Positions 52,101 to 60,200 of a stretch of 64,000 nt of DNA are shown in pieces. Below the pieces are notes generated by a model. That model saw nothing but the letters and a program-made list of their open reading frames with translations, made no database searches and was not told the DNA's origin. The position numbers and the translations under genes are program-made. Position 1 is the stretch's first letter, and every line of letters starts with the position of its first letter. Origin of the DNA: Trichomonas tenax (lineage: Eukaryota > Parabasalia > Trichomonadida > Trichomonadidae); contig JALKBU010000032.1 in NCBI GenBank assembly GCA_023091735.1, positions 59,081 to 123,080 of the forward strand, in the 5' to 3' direction.

Positions 52101-52173
52101 TATTATTCAAAATATTCCTCCAGTTTTGAAACTTTCATGCGAGAATATTTTATTTATGAACACATTCCTTTAA
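37198..52173 (+). CDS. Giant talin-like protein: five FERM-like modules plus helical rod, ~4991 aa
   Basis: The first ~2085 residues form five modules of about 390 residues, each with ubiquitin-like beta-grasp segments, a helical segment and a PH/PTB-like segment, as in FERM domains. Landmark 1, at the end of F1, recurs as LFRRFFIFSRED, FFRRVFVLSKDD, SRFTFTVPKD, LYFTLMYFPPF and VRRVFIFSSQYF (residues about 306, 696, 1102, 1485, 1878). Landmark 2, at the F2/F3 joint, recurs as VPGFGTTVFR, ISDFGAIPFM, TTFSAEYYF, LKKIGIYLF and IPGFGTEKYE (about 419, 807, 1209, 1598, 1988), matching the LPxYG motif of talin and kindlin. Module 1 has an extra ubiquitin-like part. A polar linker (2090-2170) leads to a helical rod of about 2800 residues. 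No I/LWEQ or other actin-binding end is recognised. Start: ATG ATG at 37198; upstream frame only via TTG. Likely a membrane-cytoskeleton linker (inference). Confidence 0.8.
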   Translation: MMDGFLDLYTVSNLKSSSMKKFKYSTEFTGYDLLYLACYNLKIHPSENYVVVYFDDALVQHFLNNTDKLKCQDIVKATSVFIVDKEDTGQILNSAAFFALKFRARTQPAQPPASILSMEPQTFVNPSPLSLSLDNYVDFKLGITEEEEIFEGLTQLPVYYKFENNIRPPCDLFKNYTFERTLCACVKHLNLDANGSYALFISTKKQELIPFKEINSLDSYDINEDTSVHVFPKKFSVHIITTYVNHLDIEVEATESVGDIVERICKQLRLHIFHDYTLKAEDGGKSIVLNLQKPILMQTKQLESLTLFRRFFIFSREDIESLENAINAINDVRNYMQYMNLYFDPDNQTQIVNIVYYAVQAMLGPLEVKHFPLGLEYLFPNFTFPENIMDTVKKQFAKVEPPEHRENAARLFLKEIRTVPGFGTTVFRAIYTDDEGIEHTNQCNVVVTPIQLIIATDFIKLQLPYSQFRITSVNSNEVSIECQQNYESRQFEFSLQILDGRVNEFYECAVETARIIKEIFTDRQLRRSRGEVLSFSASYDRVELYTARDIKNEKPQLFTYDRTLTGAQLAEEAAKNLKIWDGKTEYRVLLYGSTENCEWFEPGQLIASIDPKNRSKIIVCPHYIPAKIHFSDGGSKVILMDMTQKAGKIVDKILQKINHPNFLGFGLYAYEDEKVGIPIFNKYYIPSQVCKITNFLFFRRVFVLSKDDIFSKITRRQVLNDAMFYLKYYDVQISIDRLFKLMILFNVATERPKQNKKPDLEIFKKYLPQFLEFTDELFESFKKAAGSYEKIDPMNASKRFIKEVRKISDFGAIPFMCLFEDNAPSSAIPILKGKERLVRIGPQNLYLYKSEQEIIKISWFEIRYAKLFNGKYLRLKHIPAKGSDQRIIYITCADPFQTWLIESYRDEFFMTLKERNRNHKQYSRIIPKLEEQRIAGTYTDETGKHYEPQIDLYIGNNPAVGSNLDKVWFQLKSSYQDIYDKTLDILGLNPKEKYILILYINRNSYVFDENHTLEDYTPPRESFLFMVRAECKIKYTYHGVTKKIQTKMLADIKTVTFLVCAEFSIVDPENFFLYVKTKGGNREMFDRSLMLCQQTTGGTEIFASRFTFTVPKDYVSSTSYLKELYLCLKDIVMSSPCCVFTQEKLMAIIAFTLHIEGLKPSDLQDPIQFYPRRWEEQKGDKKLIKEYYRKSSDKSFAECVSRYKKLCHSITTFSAEYYFVNIELENSQMIEVFIVITRKHICIVKPKPATLMLDEIDLKSIFSMQTLRPQIQQHKMAYLAINFVDKKGQPTGILLESYEITKITNSIQAKVDEIKTKLAKKVRNDQITGEYDMPTKFINELNSDLEPYKIKLPLYFTKKDIIAKVIKERELCDLFEYDLMIAIGIGKYEIFDDSTHLCFKYLNAATEIILIQKYTLCTFVDDKGNEAKVTVDISKPVKDIVALLGSVFNIDYYLGYMIVDKSGETPKVLSPLQPLSAQTLNFKKLYFTLMYFPPFTKYDTQLAHSQRELYELYKTAILTQDLHLETSNMILFALLQHNVQCQNNLEYDIKPKSFNSFLVQGIRDDPAYLKDLHGFISKFKYMGSEVAATKYIENALGLKKIGIYLFRINLLEREKEKTILNPCKIEISYNGIMVTKGTNTTFKCSLRDIRSVLICKDIIYIGSMDMTKRKYYDVTLRGEKAQTIEQILTSYLKYILPMIDIREYYQENQVKFNEQNLRDDAITLNLCRRFDNPISIKIKIDKDKPISDLITVAGLFAGIPDPNNYVLFARAPEATTFFPIDIKQQIISQLKDGYYFYLIARTKQIYVHLPVYYLKVLKDIDIRQNINDICFTIMKENKLGISEGFTFQIKTSFQNWLTLDPYKPLYSDSISSTDYYLVRRVFIFSSQYFMDENTLYHIHYNLQEFISKYNPDISDEDRSELQAIAVFVQSKEKDPYKKEYMKRVCPDVRFVTQESKIYFSDRLAEFKRSGDISKALLRHLYIIANIPGFGTEKYECMMAGSLGFLVISPYDLNFIDHENHASMLYIQSENLKEVRIANNNITVQYNDLGRTKSVQLNTVENAVEAYRLMNFIIHLINNSQMLTSLSLLNEELLYNMNPPQIKPQSSIDRFSFDSNSGISPSVSSPALEVFDTPDDLEDFQPEILKFDELQKTEINIINIDLENEAKAMVSTKQGIAFWRLRLDIFYLKRMINNLNSITKYAECVKNEREYWTADDVKMMEKKIKDCISLDTKDKDEYIYKYEQILLKLSFTNYKMLGEFMTESGDRTFIMQSKMTALKQENVDISLLNEDEQQLVHELLNFSDKIEALQSLYFSRAYEFAMKGFQPAILIHILNKASAELVIAINEYVKTKKLTKIVECKERTIESVEQIVPQVFDPCMDTELNLDIVVTDLIDQYNQIKKVYGEISRALHRINVKYLKVIILEHLNGAKEAVSHIEELITIIMPRLSIHDLHISILIKYFLTHCLNRIDLEKPDELDQPTIEVYLSLIMKCRRLLKFGIETHFSPNSENKDFVKDANKALQSLEVHIKYVSSINILPFNINNVVSRLYELETFIDTACMINPHIDDDVRLQPMIANLNSYIDILNQVAQSTDSYIFVTQSIFKIQELITKIPVELIKYETIVKDYDLPEQLYHHLAILKDNIMHNLLRLCVSDDVFYDEEEFPQLKEFLVVQSCLYNLSPSFATDMSDPDQAFSDSFVTIKEYFYRSMSVRATLSQTYDEVAITRFMNDLKGKLDNIIKQIQYLHISEDTIKLLYKCEEALKKFFEYSAKFRPKKLRSVPTPSQIDKSAEVIKRIIKNLEDDLETQDFKTILSNKLTALMEIKGFKHLLAKVEEQRGKHNIELYTILNKVIQKMYGLSTKIISVSYGSTHDEFFREIKKEVKEIKSSCTSTLTDTKDLMREFIQCLKKFVDIEQFKTALEHMPKILGLYLDNENYPYPIAMAHRAFLKHVREQLENLMKIKTSFALMPLSEFDSILKLLDRLITSIDYIPYLRVPPEFNMTLIDLNSTRMFEHVKQQIKLLPDIFNRIVINGNMLFYPNMMAYSDQISSSIAKFLELIDNEKYDDLIAYFVPFNDILHNLELFLTISKDQFTTSYFFTLSQNLVTYKKYQSSPHIDSLNISIFHRDMEAVLDSIQKNVNPNISNENEMLSQQIKAIISEDDYEEAQSSVNEFFDSCIKICKNVEKPVNVRKEAFRACFKMLPYSNFNTGIVIPYLFAPDSNIQDQISSYIEYGISIQDGLKFINDNVNYWPITVCDILHKLGSYINDDCPQSLAHFVLLRALAKLSNEKTVMQNLRSILNKILRDTIHKMPYSNELYLDLLDNFNTFDVSSYIFGILVETNAAISFEQNKNFDPSEFYFGVYQSIACYSDLFYCLTSKLIMILDKHKEIDPRVKQFVNSATDCILFGIRAVHLRPHSSISLVELLREYEDSVHIQFVERLDDENARQQLNTILGEFKFLRSFLQHCMFVAKPADVNFSPFILTIVYPMKHCVKKLTAESCKLIKAALGSALDFTEVLVSRSKMKDYIAMYSNIMDSFEKLDHENTEDFIKAVDAMCEKCLMDKEGIISYRDSCANIFKSTSVDPRIVTLNQKISTLSKFKNVDKIKTFPIPKRIFKSIRSIQTYESNELIDAPIIASKILKRGLIYSQNLVVTLQSNAAILLLAQERPESFITITELQELQSAQPQQIGAIYDSLCEKIKISNPMSEFIHLTRKITREEAIYLHIALLIQCKNRTNINNDIQEQTIEIINQSKLTAIPETQQHFELIDKIGQRVTDHFSNLLDAAHIFIMHYFIALNFSSLPKVQDDISINKLRLTSTTIKSILNLTSFPMIFISAIISLDRETVAIIDKFIIKALEVWCKQPTIVSFNDLAEIVVYKWDELQSDMCIELISNVIRGLNSQFVLYSNVTLAFSVATKILQDTNVSSTVITEIDLDYSIDTLKSILIDQDFNTFVAKQTSHKAALLLTIYSFIDKSFEKGIQSELSITPYLIPTQDYVKKFKNMKTYYILNKARKCLINQFNEYAIISRDVLRINKFLPQLMRVRMIHPNASPLGDFEKRVAITENFNIKGQPISVLNAFLRFFYSGMLTDQFITEFSKSQQLLVRTMLSYLDGKEASCICLDDVISYMKIIKQQKLQNAVRTHIRKFMLERWQRFDPLEVMDLKMPTAIEQNNAFLKLSQNILDQTPVDFYPEQMILERLAMMASDFIASDATTVDQYINYLKNTMLETIPLNEIKDDPLDAHQIENELKLLEDNERIILLKEDLILVYADVSKRPHDVNQMNLSFLDIFICIENIFLILSSQSDAQNSSVISQLSHHEISVLNVLLKLFFMTPLQKTSTNINDFLKVEGFNQTLNAMMAQNAQVDKLMTRFKYSLADIAPIILAVQPESRKNMIERLAYETLCVLEEIILSHGPASIEHLEKLFAKSAQLIPFFVDSSEINIQEILENIFEIAQFTILISHITENSEYQIYKGALSNMFLMLLSLCKKYISNRVKYYEMYLSSIESYNMEQLFVSMHHVSEDLPEYQIAPYRARILDRFVNNRKMSEDDFHGISSPSKQIRELLRSSIIDVFDAYQNVDKPFEPFEDYDIEEEDSILKLCVFVLKLCTTNVPRHRSRVIKQVIQHVAILFFLRNYDLVDYAKSLVNYLKQTMAEFIVSREVVAEDTEFSLPRSTAGVFLFLCLMTANDRSTTDQYLKRERAVSNLNQFEGYFKEFSQSLDVNHIQTFKGCLASLKRCYSVKQNVEQILLIILLSIDTANEPHKEFLLSSTEKPTVDEIQNSKDLCQSEIEAIITQNATSIENIIKNITNHVSLLLSFSFYDYNDTRTQLIGLAHTILNQINANLLQNSEVSMNDFLQLSDSLINALNIVTSYKDPDISQEMKDCLTALHIAERDFLVEKNQKNLIAVHAMRQLEEAILHSKVTPSEAMDTIEAIRSFGFVFMMIIVISETCELDSSVVNKVKLVRDIIQNIPPVLKLSCENILFMNTFL

Positions 52174-52247
52174 TGTTATAATGTTTATTTATGTTAAAAA
52201 TGTTATTTGTTATGTTTTTAAAATTAACGATTTTTTATACTTCAACA

Positions 52248-52795
52248 TCAAAATTTAGAAAACAAACAAATATGTTTATTAACAACAAAATTATAAAAAA
52301 AGAAGTTATATAAATCGAATTCAGGAATATTGCTGCTGTCAAACAGATTGAAAAGACTATCATTGCTCTCGAAGTCGGAAACTTCTGGTGATGAAACATT
52401 TGCATTCGATTGATTTGAATAAGAAGATTTTGGTTTCTCGTATGGAAAGTTCCTCCTCTTCTGTGGAACATCACTGTGTTCTTGATGTTCGTTCCACTCC
52501 TCCCTGAAAGGAATTGTGCAATCGCAACCCAATGTGGACCGATCTCTCGATACTTCGCGATGATGATGTTGTCCTCTTCCTTCGTCCAAGGCTTGATCTC
52601 GACTTTCGTGTAGAGATACTGGTTGTACCTGTCTCTGCACTGACACGCGCTTCTTCCTGGAATATGTTTCGCGATTTCTTCCCATGTCTTGTCTCCTTTG
52701 TCTTTCGCGAGACGAATCAATATCTCGTCTTCTCTCGCTGTGAATCTGCGACGCATCGCTTGACGGCGACGAACGATTCCTCCACGGCAGGCCAT
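52248..52795 (-). pseudogene. R2R3-type Myb protein with a frameshift
   Basis: Two Myb repeats: residues 17-65 (RFTAREDEILIRLA, then TWEEIAKHIPGRS and CRDRYNQYL) and 69-112 (PWTKEEDNIIIAKY, HWVAIAQFLSGRS, NIKN). Short Myb proteins of this kind bind DNA in trichomonads; some recognise initiators or iron-response elements. The frame that carries the repeats continues into an atypical hydrophobic tail, whereas the next frame continues with a polar Ser/Asn-rich acidic tail (KPKSSYSNQS, SDFESNDSLFNLF) typical of Myb C-termini and ends at 52248. A one-base indel around 52445-52480, perhaps in the purine run at 52450-52463, would join them. Otherwise the gene looks fresh, with a good start and initiator. 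Confidence 0.75.
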
Positions 52796-52800
52796 CAAAA

Positions 52801-52807
52801 ATAATGA
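52801..52807 (-). promoter_or_regulatory. Inr-like initiator of the Myb gene
   Basis: TCATTAT on the minus strand with its A at 52805, 10 bases before the ATG at 52795. Confidence 0.55.
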
Positions 52808-54319
52808 ACTTTATTTGTTTGAACATTTTGTTCTCTCAATTTTCTTATCTTTTTTTTCTATGATATTCAATATTTTCAATATTATAATCTTTTTGAATTT
52901 TTCATATTTTAATTCATAAATCATCGAAATATCACCATTAAGTTTTAGGCGGATGTTAAAGATGATATATCGCAGATATGCCCCTTAAAATCTTTTTGAT
53001 AAAGAAAACTCCATAACAACAGATAAGAACAATAATATACTAAGAAATTCGTGTTTTTCTCTAACGAAAATTATACAAATGGTTTATTCTTTATAGATCG
53101 TTATGATATCGTTACGTTCGTGATTTAGAAGGATTTTGCAGTGTTTATCACTTTAATTTTCATCATGATTCAATTTTCATGCATCTTTGAAAAAAAAAAC
53201 GAATAAAATGGATTTTAGACTTCATTATTTACTACAGCACAACATGGTGTTGTTGAAACAGTCGGTTTTGATAGAATTATGACTTTCAAACAAGATTTAT
53301 GTTGGTATTGATTAATTTCGTCATAAATATTGGATTTAATACCTACAGCAAAAGTTAATTATGAGCAACGATAACAAAACCTTCAAAAACAAAGTTATTA
53401 AAATGAAAAATATATTTTTCTTGATGGAAAAATATGAAATAATGTACTATGAAACGATGAACTATGAATCACTTGGTCATCATTGAACATGTGAATATCT
53501 TTTTCATTTTATTTTTGAAAAAAATATTTTTTCTTGATTGTAATCAATCATATAACACCATTGGATGATGAAATTGTTGATTCATATATGGATCTTTCCA
53601 TTTTGTTATTCTTCAATATTTTTCAATATTGATTTTTTGAAATATTGAAGATATGCATATATGGATCATATTGCTATAGGATACAATAGTTCTAAATGTT
53701 GGTTTTAATGTTTAGGAGTTCCAAAAAAATAATTAAAAACAAAAAAATTGATAAAAATAACTTTCTCAAAATCAATTTGACGAAATAGAATTTCGCTTTT
53801 TCGAAGTTGCTGCATTCACAGAGATGTATAAAATATTTCGATTATTTGATTTTATGAAAAACTTTGATAAGGTGAAAAATATTTTTTGCGTTGTTTGACC
53901 ATTTGAGCATTTTATTTGTTATATACTACTGTTCTAAAACATTGGTGTACTTCGATTTTTAAATAATCATTCAAATATTTATTTTGATATGAATATTTAG
54001 TTTGTAATCATATATTTTCTGCCGAATTCTATCCCATTCGAGAATCTATATCCAGTTTCTAATGGCATTATTTTGATTTCAATTTAATATCATTGACAAT
54101 TTTTTTCGTTATTAAGATATTGTCAATACTCCATTTTCACTAATATCTCAAGGACTAGCATGTGCCAGAACCATGCTGAAAATTAAAAGATTTTAAAGTT
54201 TTTGCAAAAAAAAATTGTTATTATACCAGAATATCAATCTAACAACACATCAAACTTTGTGTTTCAAAAATCAATATTATGCTCTTTATTGTCGATTGAT
54301 ATTTATTCAACAATTTTGA
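52808..54319. other. 1.5-kb intergenic region with a small hairpin
   Basis: Strongly AT-rich, with no open frame of credible composition. A perfect inverted pair CTTCAATATTT / AAATATTGAAG (53611-53621 and 53640-53650, 18-base loop) is the clearest structure. Nothing else supported. Confidence 0.45.
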
Positions 54320-54538
54320 TTAAAGAAGTTTTATGACTTGTCTCATTAGATCATTTAGCGAATCGATTTCATTTTGAAGTTCTGCGTTTTTGACTTTCAA
54401 ATCACTATTTTCTTTTTCCAATTCCTTCATCTTCGCTTGGATTTTGTAAAATGCTTTCACATTAATTTCTGCAATTTGATATAATGCACTTTTTTGTGCG
54501 TTTTCTGATTTAACAGATTTTTGTTGAGATATTGACAT
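54320..54538 (-). CDS. Small leucine-zipper-like coiled-coil protein, 72 aa
   Basis: From the ATG at 54538 the product has a polar head of about 25 residues and then one heptad helix (about 26-72) with Leu/Ile/Val at regular spacing: IQAKMKELEKENSDLKVKNA and ELQNEIDSLNDL. Such tiny single-helix proteins can act as dimerising subunits. Composition is clearly coding-like. An initiator-like TCATTTT lies 10 bases upstream, which excludes the longer version of the frame starting at 54571. No family assigned. Confidence 0.7.
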   Translation of the reverse strand: MSISQQKSVKSENAQKSALYQIAEINVKAFYKIQAKMKELEKENSDLKVKNAELQNEIDSLNDLMRQVIKLL

Positions 54539-54543
54539 TTTTG

Positions 54544-54550
54544 AAAATGA
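54544..54550 (-). promoter_or_regulatory. Inr-like initiator of the small coiled-coil gene
   Basis: TCATTTT on the minus strand, A at 54548, 10 bases from the ATG at 54538. Confidence 0.6.
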
Positions 54551-55000
54551 GATGATAGAAATTTCCAGCAATTTTGGTCAAAATTGGAATTTTTTTCGAA
54601 ACAATGAATTTTTCAAAATGAAAACTTAATTGCTGTGATAGCATTAATTAAACCTGAGTTTGAGTAATTTCTTTGGTCTATAAAGTCTTAGAAATGTTTT
54701 CATTTTAATAAATTTCAATCAATAAGATATATATAAAATCATTCCTCAAACAAATCCAAAGAATGCACATATCTAATTTTAACAAATCAAACATGTTTCC
54801 ATGCCCACTTTTCATTCTTTGAATAGTCTTTCAGACAAAATCAATTTTATGAATCATTTATCAATATATAGTTTATATTTGGATAATTATATCAAAAGAG
54901 TGTTTTTCAAATAAGCATATTAAAAATTTTGGTAACTTTCATTCGCGTAAATGTTGTTTTTTTTAATACAATACATTTAATTTTCTAAAGAGAAAGCACA
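54551..55000. other. Intergenic, nothing recognised
   Basis: AT-rich spacer between two minus-strand genes; no repeat or gene seen. Confidence 0.5.
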
Positions 55001-55888
55001 TCAAGATTTTTCAAGTTCTGTCAGTTGAGCTGATAGATCAATAACTTGAGAAGTCAAATCTTTGATTTGTTGTTCGTATTTATATTCTTGAGGAACGTCA
55101 ACTTCTATATTATACTTCTTAACAAACTCTTCTGTAAAGTACTTGTATACAAGCATATCGAATGAATAATCAAGTTTGTTCTTCAAAATTGAAACTATTT
55201 CTTCGCGGTTAAGTTGCTTTGCCATTTCTAATGGTGTTAGATCTTCATCGTTAACTATAGAAAGATCAGGATCAGCAGAGAGCAAAATTTTACACATTTC
55301 GGGGTCATTTAAATGAACTGCAATATGAAGCGGGGTATTTCCTGAAAGAGACTTTCTATCAATGTCTGATGCCATTACAACGTGTCCACTTAACAGTTCT
55401 ATTTGACTTGTAGCATTACATTTAATTAATTCTTGGGTTAAAAGAATAACTTGATTATACCTTCTATTAGTAACTGCTACATGTAATGCTGTGATTCTAC
55501 GATCATTAGGAGCGTCTATGGCCTCTTTAATTGGGATATCTATTTTTTCACAGAATTTTCTAATTTTTAGCATTATAGCTAAACATTCGTATGATTTTGT
55601 GCAACACGCGTAATGAATTGGAGTCCATTCTCCAACATATTGAAATAGATCGCAATTATATTGAGTTAGGAAGGTTTCAAGTATTTGGTCTTGTTCACAA
55701 AGAATGCATAAAACTAGTGGTGTCGGATTATTGATAAAAGGTAAAGTATTTTTCTTTTGTTTCGATTTGATTTTGAATTCTCCGCGAAAATAGAAACTCA
55801 ATGAATATCCTTTTGGAACCATTTCCAAAATTTTGCTTAAATCGCCATCAATTATTGCATTTGCAAATTCTTCATTCAGAAAACTCAT
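55001..55888 (-). CDS. Ankyrin-repeat protein, 295 aa
   Basis: Ankyrin units are visible from about residue 50 to 235. Clearest are GEWTPIHYACCTKSYECLAI, RRITALHVAVTNRRYNQVIL, SGNTPLHIAVHLNDPEMCKI and DLTPLEMAKQLNREEIVSIL. A long linker helix joins the middle units. The last ~25 residues (EQQIKDLTSQVIDLSAQLTE) form a short coiled coil that could mediate dimerisation. The frame is complete, from ATG at 55888 to a normal stop. Trichomonad ankyrin proteins are numerous and mostly of unknown function. It is head-to-head with the broken ankyrin gene at 56006, about 117 bp away, suggesting an old inverted duplication or a shared promoter region. Confidence 0.85.
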   Translation of the reverse strand: MSFLNEEFANAIIDGDLSKILEMVPKGYSLSFYFRGEFKIKSKQKKNTLPFINNPTPLVLCILCEQDQILETFLTQYNCDLFQYVGEWTPIHYACCTKSYECLAIMLKIRKFCEKIDIPIKEAIDAPNDRRITALHVAVTNRRYNQVILLTQELIKCNATSQIELLSGHVVMASDIDRKSLSGNTPLHIAVHLNDPEMCKILLSADPDLSIVNDEDLTPLEMAKQLNREEIVSILKNKLDYSFDMLVYKYFTEEFVKKYNIEVDVPQEYKYEQQIKDLTSQVIDLSAQLTELEKS

Positions 55889-56005
55889 GAAATTGAAAAT
55901 ATTTTTGACTTTTACACGACAAAAATAAAATTAATGTTTGAAGATTCTTTTGATTTGAAACGATATTAATCACTTGTTGACGCATATTCAGATTATATAT
56001 CGACA

Positions 56006-57144
56006 ATGCAGGCAATTCAAGAACTAACAGCTTCCACAGTTTCAGATTTATTTGAAAATATTCAACAATTGATTTCAAAATATGATATGGTACCTGAATT
56101 AATTATAAAAGTATTATTTCACGCAAGTACTCACAATGGCCATAATCTTGAATCTTATGTAGAATTAATTTCTCTTGTTTGCATAAAATACAATAATAGT
56201 AAGCATTATTTTCAAAAAAGCATTGGAATGAATTGAAAATCAAAGACGTTACAGAATTTCAAGATTATTCTGTTAAAGAGTTATTGAAAATCCGTTGGAA
56301 TGATGAAATACTATATTCCATTTTTATGGATGATGTTAGTTCATTTACCAAACTTGTCATCGAAAAGGAGATTGATCTCAATTTAAAGATCGAAGATTTC
56401 TCGCTTCTCGAATGGACTGCTATGCATGGATCTTTAAAGTGCTTCAAATTTTTAAGGAGTAATAATATAAAACTATATAATAATGTTTTAGTACAAGCTA
56501 TAAATGGAAGAAATCAAGAGATCATTAATGAGATTTTGCAGAGTTATGAATTAAAAAATGACGAACTTCCTATGTGTCCCCATGCTTGCATTTCTACACA
56601 TCAAAACGAACTTGCTATTAGTTTAATTGAAAAATTCCAATACACAAAGCCAATTTATAATAATGATACATACAATTTACAAATGTTTTGTTTCATGATT
56701 TCTCGTCCAATTCGGCAAAATGACGTTATTCATCACGCAATAAATTTTGGTATTCCTGATTTAGTTGAAAGAGTCATTAAACCTGGATATGATGTTAATG
56801 CTAAGGATAAATTCTATAGATCTGCTATTACGATTGCTGTTTCATGAGGCTACATTAATATTACGAAAGCTTTAATTAAAAATGGAGCAAATGTTGATTC
56901 AAAAGATGGAGAAAATAATGCTCCGTTAATATTTGCTGTTCGCTTTAATAATATCGAAATGGTTAAGTTCTTATTAGATAACTATGCATTCGTGAATGCA
57001 AGGAATACAAATAACTGGACTGCTCTTCATTTTGCTGTAATTTCAAATAACCACGAAATTGTTAAATGTTTATTAGATCATGGAGCAAATGTTAACACAC
57101 CTGATTTATGGAATGAGACGCCTTTGAAAATAGCTAAAAAGTAA
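56006..57144 (+). pseudogene. Trichomonad DUF3447-type ankyrin protein, broken twice
   Basis: Begins at the ATG at 56006 with the helical head typical of trichomonad ankyrin proteins (about 76 residues). It shifts frame near 56233, where the first frame stops in TGA, and continues with LKIKDVTEF. It then runs through the DUF3447-like middle to ankyrin units near the end. A TGA at 56845-56847 stands in the first helix of an ankyrin unit (ITIAVS-stop-GYINITKALI) and the frame resumes unchanged, through KNGANVDSKD and DHGANVNTPDLWNETPLKIA to the real stop at 57144. Two lesions in an otherwise well preserved gene suggest recent loss. The last three repeats match the ankyrin consensus closely. Confidence 0.8.
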
Positions 57145-57232
57145 AATAATAAATCTCTAATTGAGTTATTGGAAAATAAAGATCAAAAATAATATTATTT
57201 AAATATAAAACATTCTATTTTGTGTACCTGGA

Positions 57233-60200
57233 TTAATAACTGTTATCCGAATGCTCAACAATAGAATCAGTTGCTGTGAGAACACAATAAACGTTATTAG
57301 TGAAAGGCGTGAATTTGGAAAACTCATTTCGAATGTAACTTGTGATTTCTGGCGAGTCTCTATCTGGAAGTTTGCTAAGATCAATGCCAAATGGAAGGAA
57401 ATATTGATCGAATTCTGATGTGAGTTGGACGATATTGAAGAGTGCAGAATGCATTGAAGATGCAGTCTTGAAGGAATCAACAACACTTTGAATGCTGGAT
57501 GGTGTTCTGTAGTTCTTCATTTCGAGAGACAAAGAAAGTATCAAATCTAGTCTTACGATGCCAAAATCCATGAAAATATCGTCAAATGGATGATAACGTA
57601 TTTCTTTCTTGATGTCAAGATATTTCTTCAAATAACTTCAATACTTTGAACTATTTTCACATTGATGGCAGAATGTATCAATTCTATAACCAATGTCTGC
57701 ACCAGCTTCAATAAATTGATCGGCACATCCTCTCTCGATTGCATTCATAAGCGGCGTTTTTTCCATTGATAATTGCATTTATGTAAGCACCACGAGAAAC
57801 GAGACAGTTAATTTCTGTTAATTTCCATTGTGTAAACAAAGCTTGCGTAAGTGCCAATTTGGAAACACCAAAGTTATTAATAACAAAAATAATTTTTGAC
57901 GGTTTCTTTTTTGATAATATATCGAGCAATTTCTTGAAAAGCGCGTCATCAATCGGTGTTCCCACAGGAAGAATTCGTTCAGACTGGATGACGGAAATGA
58001 TCGCTAGAGCCGTTGTTTTTCCACAGTTCGCTATTTTTTCATATTCTGCTTTTTTGAAGCTTTTTTCTTCTAAAGTTTTGATAATGCTCATGAATTGTTT
58101 GTCTTTTAATTCACGGGATAACAATTCAACACAAAGATGAATTCTATGATCATTATTTGAGCAAAAGCAACTATATAAAAATTTGGTGCTAATTTGAGTG
58201 TAGATTTCTGGTCTTCCCATTGCTCAATGAGATAATATTCTATGGGTAGATTTGTGAATAAAATTGATTATTTCTGGAGTAACTATAACAAATTCAAGAC
58301 CACTCTTTATAACTTCGAAATCACAATCAAGGAAATCTTTTGCTTACATGTAAATGGAATTTCTTGGATTTCTAAGAGCCAATCTTTTGTATTCTGGACT
58401 TGTAAACATAAAATCGAATTCTTCACGTGTTAATTGTGCAAATCTTACAAATGAGTGGTTGAATTTGGATTTGCATAATTCTTTAACGTCATAATGAATG
58501 CGGTTTGCTGGCGAGCAAATAATTGCAATAAATTTGTTTAATGTTAATGCCTCAGTATGATCTACATCTCATAAGCGGATAAAAATCCTTATCATTAGAT
58601 TTGACAATTCTTTGGAAATAGCAAAATCCTCGAAAAACTTGATCAAGGAAGGATCGTTGTAGAGATAATGTCCCAATTTTCTCTGTGGAGTTTTAAGTAA
58701 TCTTGGAAAGTTTGTGTTTAGCAGTAAGCTTGTGGTGAAGATGCAAGTAAACCTTTCTTAGACATAGCTTCAGTGAAATCTGGATTTTGAAACAGAGGAG
58801 TGTGATGGAAGTTCAAAAAATCAAAAGGATTAAATAAATCTAAAAGTTCTTTCGTAATTCCTTTCGAATTGATCTTAGAGATATCTGACATGTAGCAATA
58901 TCTTAGAGAAATAAGCCTAACATTATCAGCAACACATGACGTATTCAAATAATGTTGGATTGCAGGAGAAATGAACGAGCAAGCTTTGCATTTAACCTCA
59001 ATTTGTTCGATAGAAAGAACACTATAATACTCACGGAAGCATTTGTCAACAGCTAATGCAGTATTGGATCAAAGGATAAACATTAATCTTTGAAATCGGA
59101 TGACCTTGATTGAATATATCGTATGCTGCTTGCGGAGTGACTTCACGCTCTACATGAGCCAAAAATGTTTTGTAAATTTGAGGATAAACTTGCTGGAATT
59201 CTTCTAAGGTGGCAGAGGAAATTTGGATTTTGTCAATAACAGGATGATTGACAATAAAATTGAGATGACTCTGCGTGATTTTGTATTGTATAGTTGAACA
59301 TTTGTGTCAACATCTTTACTGGACAATCTTTCAAGAAAATATCAAGGATTTCCTCATTTGTAATGAAGAAGAATAATTCCAAACTGCAGAATGAATACTT
59401 TGATAAATACTTGCAAGTTTCGATCTGATTATCCATAATAGCATAAGAAATGAAATCTCTGAAATTAGAGAGCGGATTTGTTTGAGAAAGTGCCAACATT
59501 GCACGAATTGTATATGTTTCTGGGAAATAAAGTCTTCCTGGAACTTTCAGAATGTTGCTATATGTTTCGAGGAGCCAGTTATAAACATCATCGTGACGGT
59601 AATTCAAAACTGCTTCTAATAAGTCGCTAAAAACTGATTGATCAGATTGAGTGAGCATTCGAATATTTTCGGTATTGCCTCACACAGATGCAAAAAAAAG
59701 ACAATTGTTTTGTGGATATTTGTTTAACAAGAAATGTTTGAAGCACTTTACAGCATCGTAGTATGCGAAGATTGAGAGATAATTTGCTTGAATTAATCCA
59801 TTGTAAAATTGTGGTTTAGCATTCATATGAATACGAAAATCAACAAGAGTGAAATAATCAACATCATCGTTAATAATGTGATCAATCAGATCACCAGATG
59901 CGTGAAGTAGACTGTCATAATCCAATTTGATCTTTGGAAAGAGAGTAAAAATGAGTTTTCCAATAATTGATGTTGCAACATCCTGGAATGTTTCTGCTTC
60001 ATAAAAATCCTTAGGATTGAGGAGTGTAATGTGTCTACGGAAATCTTCTGTGACATGTAATTGTTGACGCGCCAAAAATCTGATATTTTGTGGTAATTGC
60101 GTGTAAAGCTTTGCATAATGAGGAACAAGCTTTGGATGTATTAAAATGCATATTTCTAGTTCTTTTAACGATAAATTTACATTCGTTTCTTGAAATAGCC

